This document shows positions 16,694-25,809 of a stretch of 57,431 bases of DNA, piece after piece; positions within the stretch are counted from its first letter, which is position 1; every line of letters starts with the position of its first letter. A model generated the notes under the pieces. That model was not told the origin of the DNA. It did no database searches and worked only from the letters and a program-made list of their open reading frames with translations. Location: contig JACCKY010000011.1 of assembly GCA_014236755.1 (NCBI GenBank), positions 30,467 to 87,897 on the forward strand. Direction: 5' to 3'. The DNA comes from Candidatus Petromonas tenebris (GTDB taxonomy: Bacteria; Bacillota; Clostridia; Peptostreptococcales; Caminicellaceae). The translations under genes and the position numbers were made by a program.

Positions 16694-17521
16694 ATGAAAG
16701 AGTTGAAGACTAAGATTACTGAATCTGCTGAATATATAAAGAGTAAAACTAGTATTATACCGGAAATTGGTTTGATTTTAGGTTCGGGACTTGGCAGTCT
16801 TGCAGAAGAAATAGAGGATAAGGTTATTGTAAAGTATGAGAATATACCAAACTTCCCTGTGTCTACAGTTGAAGGACATGCAGGACAACTGGTTATTGGG
16901 AGTTTAGAAGGAAAAAAAGTAATTGCAATGCAGGGAAGATTTCACTATTATGAAGGATATTCAATGCAGGAAGTAACTTTTCCTGTCAGAGTAATGAAAG
17001 AGCTGGGTGTTAAGCTACTTTTAGTAACTAATGCCTGCGGTGGTATGAATCCCAATCTTTATCCAGGAGCCCTTGTGTTCATAGAAGATCACATTAATTT
17101 TATGGGAGATAATCCACTAATAGGGCCAAACGACGAAGAACTAGGTCCAAGATTTCCCGATATGTCAACTGCATACGATAAATTTCTTATTGATTTAGGA
17201 AAGAAGGTAGGAGAAAAACTACAAATTAAAACTGAAAAGGGCGTATATGTGGCAATAAGCGGACCTAATTATTTAGCTGCAGCTGAGCTGAGAATGTTGA
17301 GAAAACTTGGTGGTGATGCAGTTGGAATGTCAACGGTTCCAGAAGTAATTGTTGCAAGACATGCCGGACTTAAGGTGTTAGGAATATCCTGTGTTACAGA
17401 TATGGCAATTGCCGATGGCCTTGAACCCCTAGAGCATCATATGGTAGTGGAAGTTGCAAACAAAACAAGGCCTAAATTTACAAAGCTTGTAAAAGGTATT
17501 TTGCAAGAGGTGACTTTATAG
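16694..17521 (+). CDS. Second purine nucleoside phosphorylase with altered base pocket
   Basis: This 275-residue paralogue aligns with the upstream PNP without gaps through the core, including GSGLG, TVEGHAGQ, QGRFHYYEG and GMSTVPEVIVA. The base-reading residues differ: the position of Glu194 is Leu (GPNYLAAAE) and Asn236 is Asp (CVTDMAIAD). In the related methylthioadenosine phosphorylases an Asp at the second position favours 6-aminopurines. This copy may therefore prefer adenosine-type nucleosides or another purine. Neighbouring pdp begins right after its stop. It is unlikely to be a dead copy, because the rest of the active site is intact. Confidence 0.88.
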   Translation: MKELKTKITESAEYIKSKTSIIPEIGLILGSGLGSLAEEIEDKVIVKYENIPNFPVSTVEGHAGQLVIGSLEGKKVIAMQGRFHYYEGYSMQEVTFPVRVMKELGVKLLLVTNACGGMNPNLYPGALVFIEDHINFMGDNPLIGPNDEELGPRFPDMSTAYDKFLIDLGKKVGEKLQIKTEKGVYVAISGPNYLAAAELRMLRKLGGDAVGMSTVPEVIVARHAGLKVLGISCVTDMAIADGLEPLEHHMVVEVANKTRPKFTKLVKGILQEVTL

Positions 17522-18847
17522 ATGAGAATGTATGATATTATTTCTAAAAAAAGAGATGGTCTTGAATTATCTGAGGGTGAAATAAATTATTTCGTTGAAG
17601 GATATACAAGGGAAAACATTCCAGACTATCAAGCCTCTGCTTTACTTATGGCTATTTTTCTGAGGGGGATGAATAAAAACGAGACGGTTAAACTTACAAA
17701 GGCTATGATGCATTCTGGAGAAATCGTTGACCTGTCAGCAATTAAAGGAATTAAAGTAGATAAACATAGTACAGGTGGAGTAGGAGATACCACTACCCTT
17801 GTTTTAGCTCCTTTAGTAGCATCTTGTGGAGTTCCAATTGCTAAAATGTCAGGAAGAGGATTAGGACATACAGGTGGAACAATCGATAAACTGGAATCTA
17901 TTAAAGGTTTTAAAACAGAGATGTCTATTGCTGATTTTGTTAATAATGTAAACAGATATAAAATCGCAGTAATAGGGCAGACAAAGGATGTGGCCCCAGC
18001 CGACAAAAAAATATATGCATTGCGAGATGTTACAGCAACAGTTGATAATATTTCATTAATAGCAAGTAGCATCATGAGTAAAAAATTAGCTGCAGGAAGT
18101 GATGCCATAGTTTTAGATGTTAAAGTGGGTAGCGGTGCTTTTATGAAAGATATTAACAATGCGATAGAGTTAGCAAACGAAATGGTTGAGATTGGACATG
18201 AGATGGGTAGAAATACAATTGCATTAGTAACAGATATGGATCAGCCCCTAGGTTTTGCTATAGGAAATGCATTAGAGGTAAAAGAAGCAATTAGTACATT
18301 AAAAGGTGAAGGACCTGAAGATTTGACTAAGCTTTGCATCTATCTGGGAGCGTATATGGTTTTACTGGGCAAAAAAGCCAAAACCTTTGAAGAAGCTAAG
18401 GAAACCATAATAAATAAGCTTAAATCAGGACTTGCCTTTGAAAAATTTAAGGAATTTATAAAGATACAGGGTGGAGATGCTGAAGTAATTGAGAATACAG
18501 AGCTGCTGCCAAAGGCTCAGTATGTGTACAATTTTATAGCTGAAGAAGATGGATATATAGAGCATATGAAAGCCGATGACATTGGCAATGCATCAATGAA
18601 ATTAGGGGCAGGAAGATTGGATTTGAAAACTAAAATTGATTTATCTGCTGGAATAGTACTTAAAAAGAAGGTTGGAGATACTGTTGAGAAAAATGAGGTC
18701 ATAGCCGAATTACATACAAATAAACAATCAAAAGTATCAGAAGTTCAGGATGTGCTGAAAAAAGCTATAAAGATATCTAAAAATCCAGCGAAGAGACAAA
18801 AATTAATTAAGGCAATTGTTAAAAGCGATGGTATAAAAAGGCTGTAA
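17522..18847 (+). CDS. pdp: Pyrimidine-nucleoside phosphorylase
   Basis: This 441-residue enzyme releases uracil or thymine from (deoxy)ribonucleosides. The signature [20 protein letters not shown] (about residues 80-100) binds phosphate, [13 protein letters not shown] follows, and the C-terminal beta-hammerhead domain starts near 345. Length is near the Bacillus Pdp (about 430). ATG 17522 directly follows the PNP stop, and the N terminus MRMYDII matches the family. The terminator at 18838-18875 closes the operon. Confidence 0.95.
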   Translation: MRMYDIISKKRDGLELSEGEINYFVEGYTRENIPDYQASALLMAIFLRGMNKNETVKLTKAMMHSGEIVDLSAIKGIKVDKHSTGGVGDTTTLVLAPLVASCGVPIAKMSGRGLGHTGGTIDKLESIKGFKTEMSIADFVNNVNRYKIAVIGQTKDVAPADKKIYALRDVTATVDNISLIASSIMSKKLAAGSDAIVLDVKVGSGAFMKDINNAIELANEMVEIGHEMGRNTIALVTDMDQPLGFAIGNALEVKEAISTLKGEGPEDLTKLCIYLGAYMVLLGKKAKTFEEAKETIINKLKSGLAFEKFKEFIKIQGGDAEVIENTELLPKAQYVYNFIAEEDGYIEHMKADDIGNASMKLGAGRLDLKTKIDLSAGIVLKKKVGDTVEKNEVIAELHTNKQSKVSEVQDVLKKAIKISKNPAKRQKLIKAIVKSDGIKRL

Positions 18848-18875
18848 ATTGTAAATATTTACAGCCTTTTTATAT
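18838..18875 (+). terminator. Rho-independent terminator of the deoB-pdp operon
   Basis: AGGCTGTAAAT pairs with ATTTACAGCCT around a short loop, followed by TTTT. It overlaps the pdp stop codon. Confidence 0.85.
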
Positions 18876-18949
18876 TGTTCATATAATGAATAAGGTATCA
18901 ATTCAGTGGAAAATATAAGATTAAGAAATATAATTTAGGAGGAATATAA

Positions 18950-20116
18950 ATGAGAAATAGATACTCAAAAAAAGTAATCAGTTATGTAATATGTACAGTA
19001 TTATTACTTCTTAATGCTCAAATTTATGTAAACGCTAATGAGTTTGATGTAAATGCAAAGTCTGCAATTTTAATAGATGCAGGTACTGGGAAGGTTTTAT
19101 ATGAAAAGAATTCCCATGAAAAACTCCCGCCCGCAAGTGTTACAAAAATTATGACCATGTTACTTGCTATGGAAGCTATTAATAAAGGTCAAATTTCACT
19201 GCAGGATAAAGTAACTGTAAGTGAGAAAGCTTCTAGTATGGGAGGAAGTCAATTATATTTAGAGCCAGGTGAAATAAAAACAGTAGAACAGTTATTAAAG
19301 GGTATAGCAGTTGCATCTGCTAACGATGGATCTGTAGCTTTAGCTGAGCATATAGCAGGAACAGAAGAGCTTTTCGTTAAAAAAATGAATGAAAAGGCTA
19401 AAGAACTGGGAATGAAGAATACCAAATTCAAAAATACAAATGGTCTTCCTGAGGAAGGACATTATACATCTGCGTATGATATTGCACTGATGTCTAGAGA
19501 ATTATTAAAATATCCTAAGATACATGATTGGTTAACCATTTGGATGTCCACAATGAAGGTTGGAAAAGGAAAAAAGACTGCTTTAGAGTTAACTAATACA
19601 AATAGATTAATTAGAACTTATCCTGGAGCCAATGGAATTAAAACAGGATTTACTCAGGAAGCAAAATATTGCTTATCTGCGTCTGCTACAAGAAACAATT
19701 TTACATTAATAGCAGTGGTACTTGGATCTCCAACTTCAAAAATAAGATTTGCTGAAACAAAAAAGTTATTAGATTATGGTTTTGCTGCATACAGTTCTAT
19801 TCAAATTTCCAAAAAAGATGAGATTCTTGAAGAGATAACTGTAGAAAAAGGGAAAGAAAACAAAGTTAATATTGTAGCAAGGGAAGATTTAAAGGTTTTA
19901 GTTAAGAAAGGCAACGAAAGCAATATTAAGAAAGAAATAATTTTGCCACAAATTATAGGAGCACCTTTCGAAAAAGGTAAAAAAGTAGGTGAAATCATAG
20001 TTAAAAACATTCAAGGGCAGGAACTTGGGAGAGTTGACTTGGTTACTGAAAAAGGAGTTAAGAGGGCTTCAATAGTTGATATGTTTGGTAAAATTCTAAA
20101 AAGTATTCCTCAATAA
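18950..20116 (+). CDS. dacF: D-alanyl-D-alanine carboxypeptidase (DacF type)
   Basis: This 388-residue S11 penicillin-binding protein trims the terminal D-Ala of peptidoglycan stems. An N-terminal signal peptide (about 1-30, ending VNANEF) is followed by the three active-site motifs: S63-V-T-K66, S123-A-N125 and K231-T-G233. A C-terminal beta domain and a last amphipathic stretch (VDMFGKILKSI) would hold it to the membrane. SD AGGAGG precedes ATG 18950. In Bacillus, dacF is expressed in the forespore, and here too a second S11 enzyme lies near gerW. Monocistronic. Confidence 0.93.
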   Translation: MRNRYSKKVISYVICTVLLLLNAQIYVNANEFDVNAKSAILIDAGTGKVLYEKNSHEKLPPASVTKIMTMLLAMEAINKGQISLQDKVTVSEKASSMGGSQLYLEPGEIKTVEQLLKGIAVASANDGSVALAEHIAGTEELFVKKMNEKAKELGMKNTKFKNTNGLPEEGHYTSAYDIALMSRELLKYPKIHDWLTIWMSTMKVGKGKKTALELTNTNRLIRTYPGANGIKTGFTQEAKYCLSASATRNNFTLIAVVLGSPTSKIRFAETKKLLDYGFAAYSSIQISKKDEILEEITVEKGKENKVNIVAREDLKVLVKKGNESNIKKEIILPQIIGAPFEKGKKVGEIIVKNIQGQELGRVDLVTEKGVKRASIVDMFGKILKSIPQ

Positions 20117-20146
20117 GAAGGTATTGTAGCCTTCTTATTTTTTTAT
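20112..20146 (+). terminator. Rho-independent terminator of dacF
   Basis: AATAAGAAGG (20112-20121) pairs with CCTTCTTATT (20130-20139), then seven T. Confidence 0.9.
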
Positions 20147-20167
20147 GATAAAAAGTAATGTTCTATA

Positions 20168-20176
20168 TGCTATAAT
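20168..20176 (+). promoter_or_regulatory. Extended -10 promoter of scpA-scpB
   Basis: TGCTATAAT at 20168-20176 is an extended -10. No good -35 is seen at the usual distance. It lies 38 bases before the scpA start, in the only non-coding gap between dacF and scpA. Confidence 0.4.
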
Positions 20177-20213
20177 ATCATTGTATTACTCTACTTACTA
20201 AGAAGGTGTGATT

Positions 20214-20972
20214 ATGGATTACAAAATAAAATTAGAGACATTTGAAGGTCCATTTGATTTGTTATTCCATTTAATAGAAAAAAATGAAATAGATATATAT
20301 AATATACCTATATCTAAGATTACTTCTCAATATCTGGACTATGTAGATAAAATAAAGGAGTTGGATATGGAGATAGCCAGTGAATTTTTAGTTATGGCTG
20401 CTACACTTCTTGAAATAAAATCAAAAATGCTTCTACCTAATCCTGTAGAAGAACAATTGGAATTTGATGTGAAGGGAGTTGATCCCAGAAGAGATTTAGT
20501 AATGAAATTAATAGAATACAAAAAATATAAAGATATTGCAGAGCTTTTAAAACATAGAGAAGAAGTTTATGGAAAAGTTCATTTTAAACCTCAAGATGAT
20601 TTAGAAGAATATGTTGATCGACATAAGTATAAAATGGTTAATTTAAAAATGGAGGAAGAAATATTAATTAAGGCTGTAAAAAAAGTATTAAATAAGGCCA
20701 GTAGGATGGACAATAATAGAAAAAAATTTTTTAAAGAACTTAAGAGAGAGGTTTATACTGTAGATAATAAGATTAACCTTATAAAAGAGAGGCTTAACAA
20801 ATCTAATTGTGTTAATTTTTTAGATCTTGTGAATACAAACTGTAGTAAACTTGAAATAATTGTAACTTTCTTAGCTCTGTTAGAGCTTTTAAAATTAAAA
20901 GTCATAACAATAAAACAGGAAAGTTTATTTGAAGATATATATATTTATAGACAAGAGGGGGAATTAATGTAA
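20214..20972 (+). CDS. scpA: Segregation and condensation protein A
   Basis: This 252-residue kleisin bridges SMC dimers with ScpB in chromosome condensation and segregation. The N-terminal block FEGPFDLLFHLIEKNEIDIY is diagnostic, followed by ITSQYLDYV and EFLVMAATLLEIKSKMLLP. The C-terminal winged helix is at about 170-245 (VTFLALLELLKLKVI). ATG 20214 follows AGAAGGTG; an in-frame GTG at 20208 lies inside that SD. It forms a two-gene operon with scpB, 3 bases away. Confidence 0.95.
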   Translation: MDYKIKLETFEGPFDLLFHLIEKNEIDIYNIPISKITSQYLDYVDKIKELDMEIASEFLVMAATLLEIKSKMLLPNPVEEQLEFDVKGVDPRRDLVMKLIEYKKYKDIAELLKHREEVYGKVHFKPQDDLEEYVDRHKYKMVNLKMEEEILIKAVKKVLNKASRMDNNRKKFFKELKREVYTVDNKINLIKERLNKSNCVNFLDLVNTNCSKLEIIVTFLALLELLKLKVITIKQESLFEDIYIYRQEGELM

Positions 20973-20975
20973 CCT

Positions 20976-21533
20976 ATGATCATGACTGATAAAGAAATAA
21001 AATCTATAATAGAATCTCTTCTATTTGTATGGGGAGAGCCTTTAAATATTAAGGAGATAGTAAAAATATTAGAAATGCCTGAAGAGAAGGTGAGAAATAA
21101 TCTGCTTGAACTTAAACGTGAATTACATGAAGAGCAAAGAGGTATTCAGATTATTGAAGTTAACGATTCTTTTCAGTTATGTACTAAAGGAGAGAATCAT
21201 CCATACATAGAAAAATTGTGTATGACTTCACAAAATAGAGGATTATCTCAACCAACACTGGAAGTTTTAGCCATTATTGCCTACAAGCAGCCTATAACAA
21301 AGCATGAAATTGAGAGTATTAGAGGTGTAAAAAGTGATAAGGCTATCAATACACTTATTGAAAGAGAACTTGTAGAAGTTAAAGGTAGATTGGAAAAAAT
21401 AGGAAGGCCCATGCTATATGGAACGACAGATTTGTTCTTAAAGGTTTTTGGATTCAAATCTTTAGAAGACTTACCTAAGATAGATAATTTTGATAATCTT
21501 AATTTTTTAAATATAGATGATAATGATAAATAA
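20976..21533 (+). CDS. scpB: Segregation and condensation protein B
   Basis: This 185-residue protein has tandem winged-helix domains. ScpB binds ScpA in the SMC complex. Family motifs are IIESLLFVWGEPL at the N terminus, TLEVLAIIAYKQPITKHEIESIRGV in the middle and GRPMLYGTT. ATG 20976 is used; ATG 20982 in the same frame is an alternative, and neither has an ideal SD. Translation is probably coupled to scpA. A bidirectional terminator lies between it and the converging speB. Confidence 0.95.
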   Translation: MIMTDKEIKSIIESLLFVWGEPLNIKEIVKILEMPEEKVRNNLLELKRELHEEQRGIQIIEVNDSFQLCTKGENHPYIEKLCMTSQNRGLSQPTLEVLAIIAYKQPITKHEIESIRGVKSDKAINTLIERELVEVKGRLEKIGRPMLYGTTDLFLKVFGFKSLEDLPKIDNFDNLNFLNIDDNDK

Positions 21534-21575
21534 AAGAATAAGAAGCTATTTAGACATGCTTCTTATTCTTTTTAA
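21532..21575. terminator. Bidirectional terminator between scpB and speB
   Basis: AAAAGAATAAGAAGC pairs with GCTTCTTATTCTTTT. T runs occur on both strands, which suits the convergent genes. Confidence 0.88.
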
Positions 21576-21583
21576 TATATTTT

Positions 21584-22447
21584 TTAAATTTTTGATTCGC
21601 ACATTACAAGCATCAATTCACGTAAAGTTTTTGAGGCTACTGCTGTAGATACTCCGGTGGGGTCGTAATCTGGAGCTAGTTCGACTATGTCTGCTCCTAC
21701 TATATTTAGTAGGTCAATAGTTTTAAGTATTTCAATCATATCACTAAATAAAATTCCACCGGGTTCAGGAGTACCGGTACCTGGGAATACTGAAGGGTCC
21801 AAAATATCTAAATCTATTGTTACATATACTGGTTTATCCTTTATTTTTTTCACAATATCACTGAGTTTATCATAACTAAACTTATTTATGAAAGTATGGC
21901 CTTTATCAGCCCAAAGAAACTCCTCCTTTAGCCCAGAACGGATTCCAAACTGATATATTCTGTTATCTCCAAGGAAATTCCAAATTTTTTTAATAACAGT
22001 TGAATGGGATAGGCTCTCTCCCATAAATTCATCTCTTAAATCTGTATGAGCATCAAAATGAAGCAAAACTAGATTATTATATTTTTCATATAGAGCCTCT
22101 ACAACGGGCAAAGTTACAAGGTGTTCTCCTCCTATCATAAGAGGTTTTTTATTTTTAAAAACTATTTCATTAGTAAATTTTCTAATCGATTCCATGACAG
22201 CTAGTGGATTACCAAAAGCTAAATCTAGGTCGCCTGCATCATGAATTTTATAGTCAAGTAAGTCTCTATTGAAATATGGACTATAGGTTTCAAGACCGTA
22301 GGAGTCAATTCTCATTTTATACGGGCCAAATCTAGAACCAGGCCTAAATGTGCAGGTACCGTCAAAGGGAGCACCGAATAAAACTATTTCACTTTCATTA
22401 AAGGTATCCTCACAACCAATGAAACAGTATTTATTAAACATTTCCAT
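21584..22447 (-). CDS. speB: Agmatinase / ureohydrolase SpeB
   Basis: This 287-residue arginase-family enzyme converts agmatine to putrescine and urea. The binuclear Mn ligands are in GGEHLV (His), HFDAHTDLRDE and the last pair in TIDLDILDPSVFPGTGTPEPGG. These are agmatinase rather than arginase features, and the family name is inferred from the adjacent spermidine synthase. I chose ATG 22447, 10 bases after AAGGAG. It overlaps the end of speE by 14 bases, so the two are translationally linked. No arginine decarboxylase is in the window. Confidence 0.9.
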   Translation of the reverse strand: MEMFNKYCFIGCEDTFNESEIVLFGAPFDGTCTFRPGSRFGPYKMRIDSYGLETYSPYFNRDLLDYKIHDAGDLDLAFGNPLAVMESIRKFTNEIVFKNKKPLMIGGEHLVTLPVVEALYEKYNNLVLLHFDAHTDLRDEFMGESLSHSTVIKKIWNFLGDNRIYQFGIRSGLKEEFLWADKGHTFINKFSYDKLSDIVKKIKDKPVYVTIDLDILDPSVFPGTGTPEPGGILFSDMIEILKTIDLLNIVGADIVELAPDYDPTGVSTAVASKTLRELMLVMCESKI

Positions 22448-23288
22448 TTTCAAATTTCTCCTTGACATAGTTTGGTAGAGCAAAGGCTCCTTTATGAAGC
22501 TCTGTATTATAGTACTTAGTCCTTAACTCTAAAGAATTCCATCTATCAGCCTTTAAGTCATTAATTGGGTCATATTTTTTTGACGCAAAGTTAAATAGCC
22601 AGTAGCCTCCTGGATAAGTTGGAATCGAAGCCTGATATGCTTTAACAATGGGGAACATCTTTTTAAGCTTGATATTTGAGCTTATTCCCACTTCGAAAAA
22701 GTTATCGTATATAGGTGTTTCATTTTGATTTACAAGAATACCATTTTCTTTTAAAGCTCTATAGCAATCGTTATAAAACTCGGTAGTAAATAAGCCTTCA
22801 CCTGGTCCGATTGGATCTGTAGAATCGATTAAAATTAAATCGTATACGTCTTCTTTATCCTTTACAAATTTGATTCCGTCTTCATATAGAACAGTAACCT
22901 TTTCATTATCCAGTTCACAGGATATAGCAGGGAAATATTTTCTTGAGGCTTCAACAACCATCCTATCTATTTCTACCATATCAACGTGTTCAATAGAAGG
23001 GTACTTCATGAGTTCTCTTACAGTACCTCCATCTCCTCCGCCAATAACCAATACATTTTTAATATCTGGATTAATAGCCATAGATGGATGAACAATCATG
23101 TCATGATATACAAACTCATCTTTTTCGGTAACCATAACTAATCCATCTAAAGTCATCAAATTCCCATATTCATAAGTCTTTAAGATGTCAATTCTTTGAA
23201 AATCACTTTTGTCAGAAAAGAGGTGTTCCTTTATTCTCAGAGAGAATTTTACATTTTCTGTATGATTTTCAGAGTACCAAAGATCCAT
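22434..23288 (-). CDS. speE: Spermidine synthase SpeE
   Basis: This 284-residue aminopropyltransferase makes spermidine from putrescine and decarboxylated SAM, releasing methylthioadenosine. The N-terminal beta region (about 1-55) is followed by the Rossmann domain with VLVIGGGDGGTVREL and DLILIDSTDPIGPGEGLFT, the signature of the family. SD AAAGGAGG lies before ATG 23288. It sits with speB downstream and speH upstream, but a terminator-like hairpin after speH may give the speE-speB pair its own level of expression. Confidence 0.95.
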   Translation of the reverse strand: MDLWYSENHTENVKFSLRIKEHLFSDKSDFQRIDILKTYEYGNLMTLDGLVMVTEKDEFVYHDMIVHPSMAINPDIKNVLVIGGGDGGTVRELMKYPSIEHVDMVEIDRMVVEASRKYFPAISCELDNEKVTVLYEDGIKFVKDKEDVYDLILIDSTDPIGPGEGLFTTEFYNDCYRALKENGILVNQNETPIYDNFFEVGISSNIKLKKMFPIVKAYQASIPTYPGGYWLFNFASKKYDPINDLKADRWNSLELRTKYYNTELHKGAFALPNYVKEKFENGNV

Positions 23289-23395
23289 ATTAATTCCTCC
23301 TTTAGTTAATAACTGGGGTTAAAAGTTAAGTTAGCAATGAAATCATAACCTATTATATACAAATATCACATACTTCATAAATATTTGAAAATGAA

Positions 23396-23419
23396 AAAGT
23401 GGGATTATATACCCACTTT
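23396..23419 (-). terminator. Intra-operon terminator between speH and speE
   Basis: On the minus strand AAAGTGGG pairs with CCCACTTT around an 8-base loop, followed by TTTCATTTT. It overlaps the speH stop. The 107 bases between it and speE contain a TATAAT-like -10 on the minus strand (complement of 23352-23357), so speE-speB may be transcribed separately as well. Confidence 0.6.
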
Positions 23420-23818
23420 GTATTTAATATCGGTATATTTATTTTTGCTTAGTCTTCGAATTTTATCCACCATACCTCGAGGCACTTCAATAGTTTCGGT
23501 TCTTTCTGCTTGTAACTTATCTTTTAAATGCTCAAAGGCAACCCACGGGTTAACCTCGTCGCCGCAGGTAAAGAGGTCAACAGAGGCATAACCAAGTTCA
23601 GGCCAAGTGTGTATTGTTAAGTGAGATTCTTGTATAACAACAACTCCACTTACTCCCCACGGGTTAAACATGTGAAAACAACTTTTTACTACTGTTGCAT
23701 TTGATTTTTCTGCAGCGTCTACCATATATTTTTCTATTAATGTATGGTCATTTAAAATCTCCTCATTGCAGTTATAAAATTCTGCTAAAATGTGTCTTCC
23801 TAAAGATTCAATTTTCAT
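23405..23818 (-). CDS. speH: S-adenosylmethionine decarboxylase proenzyme
   Basis: This 137-residue bacterial-type AdoMetDC is a pyruvoyl enzyme that self-cleaves at Ser65 ([12 protein letters not shown]) to make the alpha and beta chains. The conserved [11 protein letters not shown] follows. Its product, decarboxylated SAM, feeds SpeE. The start ATG 23818 follows AAAGGAG; upstream in-frame codons lack an SD. It starts 17 bases after the XRE-cupin gene. Confidence 0.94.
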   Translation of the reverse strand: MKIESLGRHILAEFYNCNEEILNDHTLIEKYMVDAAEKSNATVVKSCFHMFNPWGVSGVVVIQESHLTIHTWPELGYASVDLFTCGDEVNPWVAFEHLKDKLQAERTETIEVPRGMVDKIRRLSKNKYTDIKYKVGI

Positions 23819-23835
23819 TATATAAGCACTCCTTT

Positions 23836-24375
23836 CTAAAATGATGGTGGCGTAGATACCCAAAGTACAGAAACCGGCTTATTATAAGGGTTTTCTAAAT
23901 AGTGGGTTTTATTGGATTTAAAATAAAAACTTTCTCCACTTCTAACTTTGTATGTTTGATTACCAATGATTAAATTTAATCTGCCCTTTAAAACGTATCC
24001 AAATTCTTCCCCTTCATGGGGTTCATCAGCTTTAGTTTTACTTTTAGGTTTTAATGTAATTAATATGGGTTCCATAGAATTTTTCTGTGCATTAGGAATA
24101 AGCCATGATATAGAATAACCAAAATCCTCATAATCTCGGTCGTATATATCATTTTTGCTGAAAACTATTTTTTCCTCTATTTCTTCATTGAAGAAATTAT
24201 TAATATTAGTACCTAAAGCTTCTAATATATCAATTAGTGTAGCAATTGAAGGAGAAGTAAGATTTCTTTCTATTTGAGAGATAAACCCTTTTGTTAGATC
24301 ACAGCGGTTAGCTAGTTCATCTTGAGTAAGATTGTTTAAAGTCCTTAACCTTTTAATTTTTTCTCCAATATTCAA
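23836..24375 (-). CDS. XRE-family regulator with C-terminal cupin domain
   Basis: This 179-residue protein has an N-terminal helix-turn-helix ([32 protein letters not shown]; about 3-60) and a C-terminal cupin (about 105-175, with [18 protein letters not shown]). This is the PuuR-like polyamine or amino-acid-responsive regulator layout. The start is TTG 24375, 4 bases after GGGGTGG. The ATG 18 bases upstream lies at the SD and is less likely. As first gene of the polyamine operon it probably controls speH-speE-speB in response to a polyamine. A perfect palindrome at 24458-24472 is a candidate operator. Confidence 0.87.
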   Translation of the reverse strand: MNIGEKIKRLRTLNNLTQDELANRCDLTKGFISQIERNLTSPSIATLIDILEALGTNINNFFNEEIEEKIVFSKNDIYDRDYEDFGYSISWLIPNAQKNSMEPILITLKPKSKTKADEPHEGEEFGYVLKGRLNLIIGNQTYKVRSGESFYFKSNKTHYLENPYNKPVSVLWVSTPPSF

Positions 24376-24457
24376 AATACCACCCCATGGCAAATGTAAA
24401 AAATCAGTAGCATATATGCCCAGTCATAAATTAAGTATTACATTTATTTAATTTTAT

Positions 24458-24472
24458 TAAACTTTAAGTTTA
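24458..24472. promoter_or_regulatory. Perfect palindrome, candidate operator of the XRE-cupin protein
   Basis: TAAACTT-T-AAGTTTA is a perfect 7-1-7 inverted repeat. It lies 83 bases upstream of the TTG start and 31 bases downstream of TTGACT on the minus strand (complement of 24504-24509), a likely -35. It lies in the transcribed leader or just past the -10, where a repressor could block transcription. Confidence 0.5.
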
Positions 24473-24631
24473 CATATATTAAATATATACAAAAAAATAA
24501 AAAAGTCAATACATAATCCAAATTTTTTTTTGCATTTCATATATTTTTTAAAGGTTTATAAAATCAAGATTTTGGAAAAGATACAGATACACCTGATTTA
24601 TAGTATTTTTAGATGTGAAGAGGTGGTCATA

Positions 24632-25246
24632 ATGTTTATTATTTTTATTCTAATTTTTTTATTCATATTTATATTTTCATCAATAAAAATAAATATTCAG
24701 ATTTTAAAGGATAATAAAAATGATGAAATTATTCTCGAGTTTAAATTACTATATGGATTAATCAAATACAAAGTAGAATATCCTCTAATTGAGTGGAAAG
24801 TTAAAAAAAAAAATGTGGCAGTCAAAGTTAGTGAAGAGGTAGAAAATAATACTAGTTCATCAGTAGTTAAAGAAAAGGATTTTGGAATAGATTACATTAT
24901 AGAAATGTATAGAACAGGTAGATCATTGTTTAAAAAATACCACCAGCCAATAGATTATATAATTGAGAACACTACATGGGAATCTATATCTTGGAATACG
25001 GAAATAGGATTGAATGATGCAGCATTGACGGGGCTATCAACTGGATTAATAAAGATAATAAAGACCAATATACTATTTTTTCTTAATAGTAAAAAAGTTA
25101 AATTTAAAAAAATAGATCTGGATTCCATACCGAATTTTAAATCACAGCATATCAAAACTAGTTTGAATTGTATATTTAGTGTTAAAATAGGTCATATTAT
25201 TATAGCAGGATTAAAAATATTAAGGTTAAGATATTTAAGAGTTTAA
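24632..25246 (+). CDS. DUF2953 family membrane-anchored protein
   Basis: This 204-residue protein has an N-terminal membrane segment (FIIFILIFLFIFIF) and a hydrophilic body with the DUF2953-type end VKIGHIIIAGLKILRLR. DUF2953 proteins are found beside gerW/ytfJ in many Firmicutes (YtfI in Bacillus), as here, so a sporulation or spore role is likely. The start ATG 24632 follows GAAGAGGTGG. An in-frame ATG at 24530 would add 34 residues without an SD. Function unknown. Confidence 0.75.
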   Translation: MFIIFILIFLFIFIFSSIKINIQILKDNKNDEIILEFKLLYGLIKYKVEYPLIEWKVKKKNVAVKVSEEVENNTSSSVVKEKDFGIDYIIEMYRTGRSLFKKYHQPIDYIIENTTWESISWNTEIGLNDAALTGLSTGLIKIIKTNILFFLNSKKVKFKKIDLDSIPNFKSQHIKTSLNCIFSVKIGHIIIAGLKILRLRYLRV

Positions 25247-25281
25247 ACATGTAAAGTTAAATTTTGAAGGTGGTGTTAAAT

Positions 25282-25716
25282 TTGGGAAGTCATCCTATCG
25301 AAGCTTTAATGAAGACAACTATGGAGAGTCTGAAAGATATGGTAGATGTAAACACTATTGTAGGAGATGCAGTAGAGACTCCTGATGGAACAACTATAAT
25401 ACCTATTTCAAGGGTATCCTTTGGTTTTGCTTCAGGAGGAGGAGAATATAAAGAAAAATCTTCCGGTTCTGAAGAGTATGAAGACGGACAAAAATTTCCC
25501 TTTGCAGGAGGGACTGGTGCCGGAGTATCTGTACAGCCAGTAGCTTTCATGATCGTTGGAAAAAACAATATGAAGTTGCTATCTGTTGATCAAAATGCAA
25601 ATATGTTCGAGAACTTAGTTGCTCTAACATCAAAACTAATTGATAAGGCTTCCAAAAGCGGTGATAAAAAAAGTAAAAGAAAGTCTGAATCAAGCGATGA
25701 AGAAAAAATAGAATAA
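25282..25716 (+). CDS. gerW: Spore protein GerW/YtfJ
   Basis: This 144-residue protein is of the YtfJ/GerW family, needed for normal spore germination in Bacillus. Diagnostic text includes GDAVETPDGTTIIPISRVSFGFASGGGEY and GTGAGVSVQPVAFMIVG. The C-terminal tail is Lys/Ser/Glu-rich. The start is TTG 25282, 6 bases after GGTGGTG. An in-frame TTG at 25264 lies before that SD. The DUF2953 gene lies 35 bases upstream. A terminator at 25715-25735 overlaps the stop. Confidence 0.93.
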   Translation: MGSHPIEALMKTTMESLKDMVDVNTIVGDAVETPDGTTIIPISRVSFGFASGGGEYKEKSSGSEEYEDGQKFPFAGGTGAGVSVQPVAFMIVGKNNMKLLSVDQNANMFENLVALTSKLIDKASKSGDKKSKRKSESSDEEKIE

Positions 25717-25735
25717 GAGCGGTATACCGCTCTTT
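25715..25735 (+). terminator. Rho-independent terminator of gerW
   Basis: AAGAGCGG pairs with CCGCTCTT around TATA, with only a short T-rich tail (TTGTTGTT). Confidence 0.75.
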
Positions 25736-25809
25736 GTTGTTATCTTTATACAAATATTAAAACAGTATATGAAAACAATATAGAGTAATATAAATTCGGA
25801 GTGATGAAG

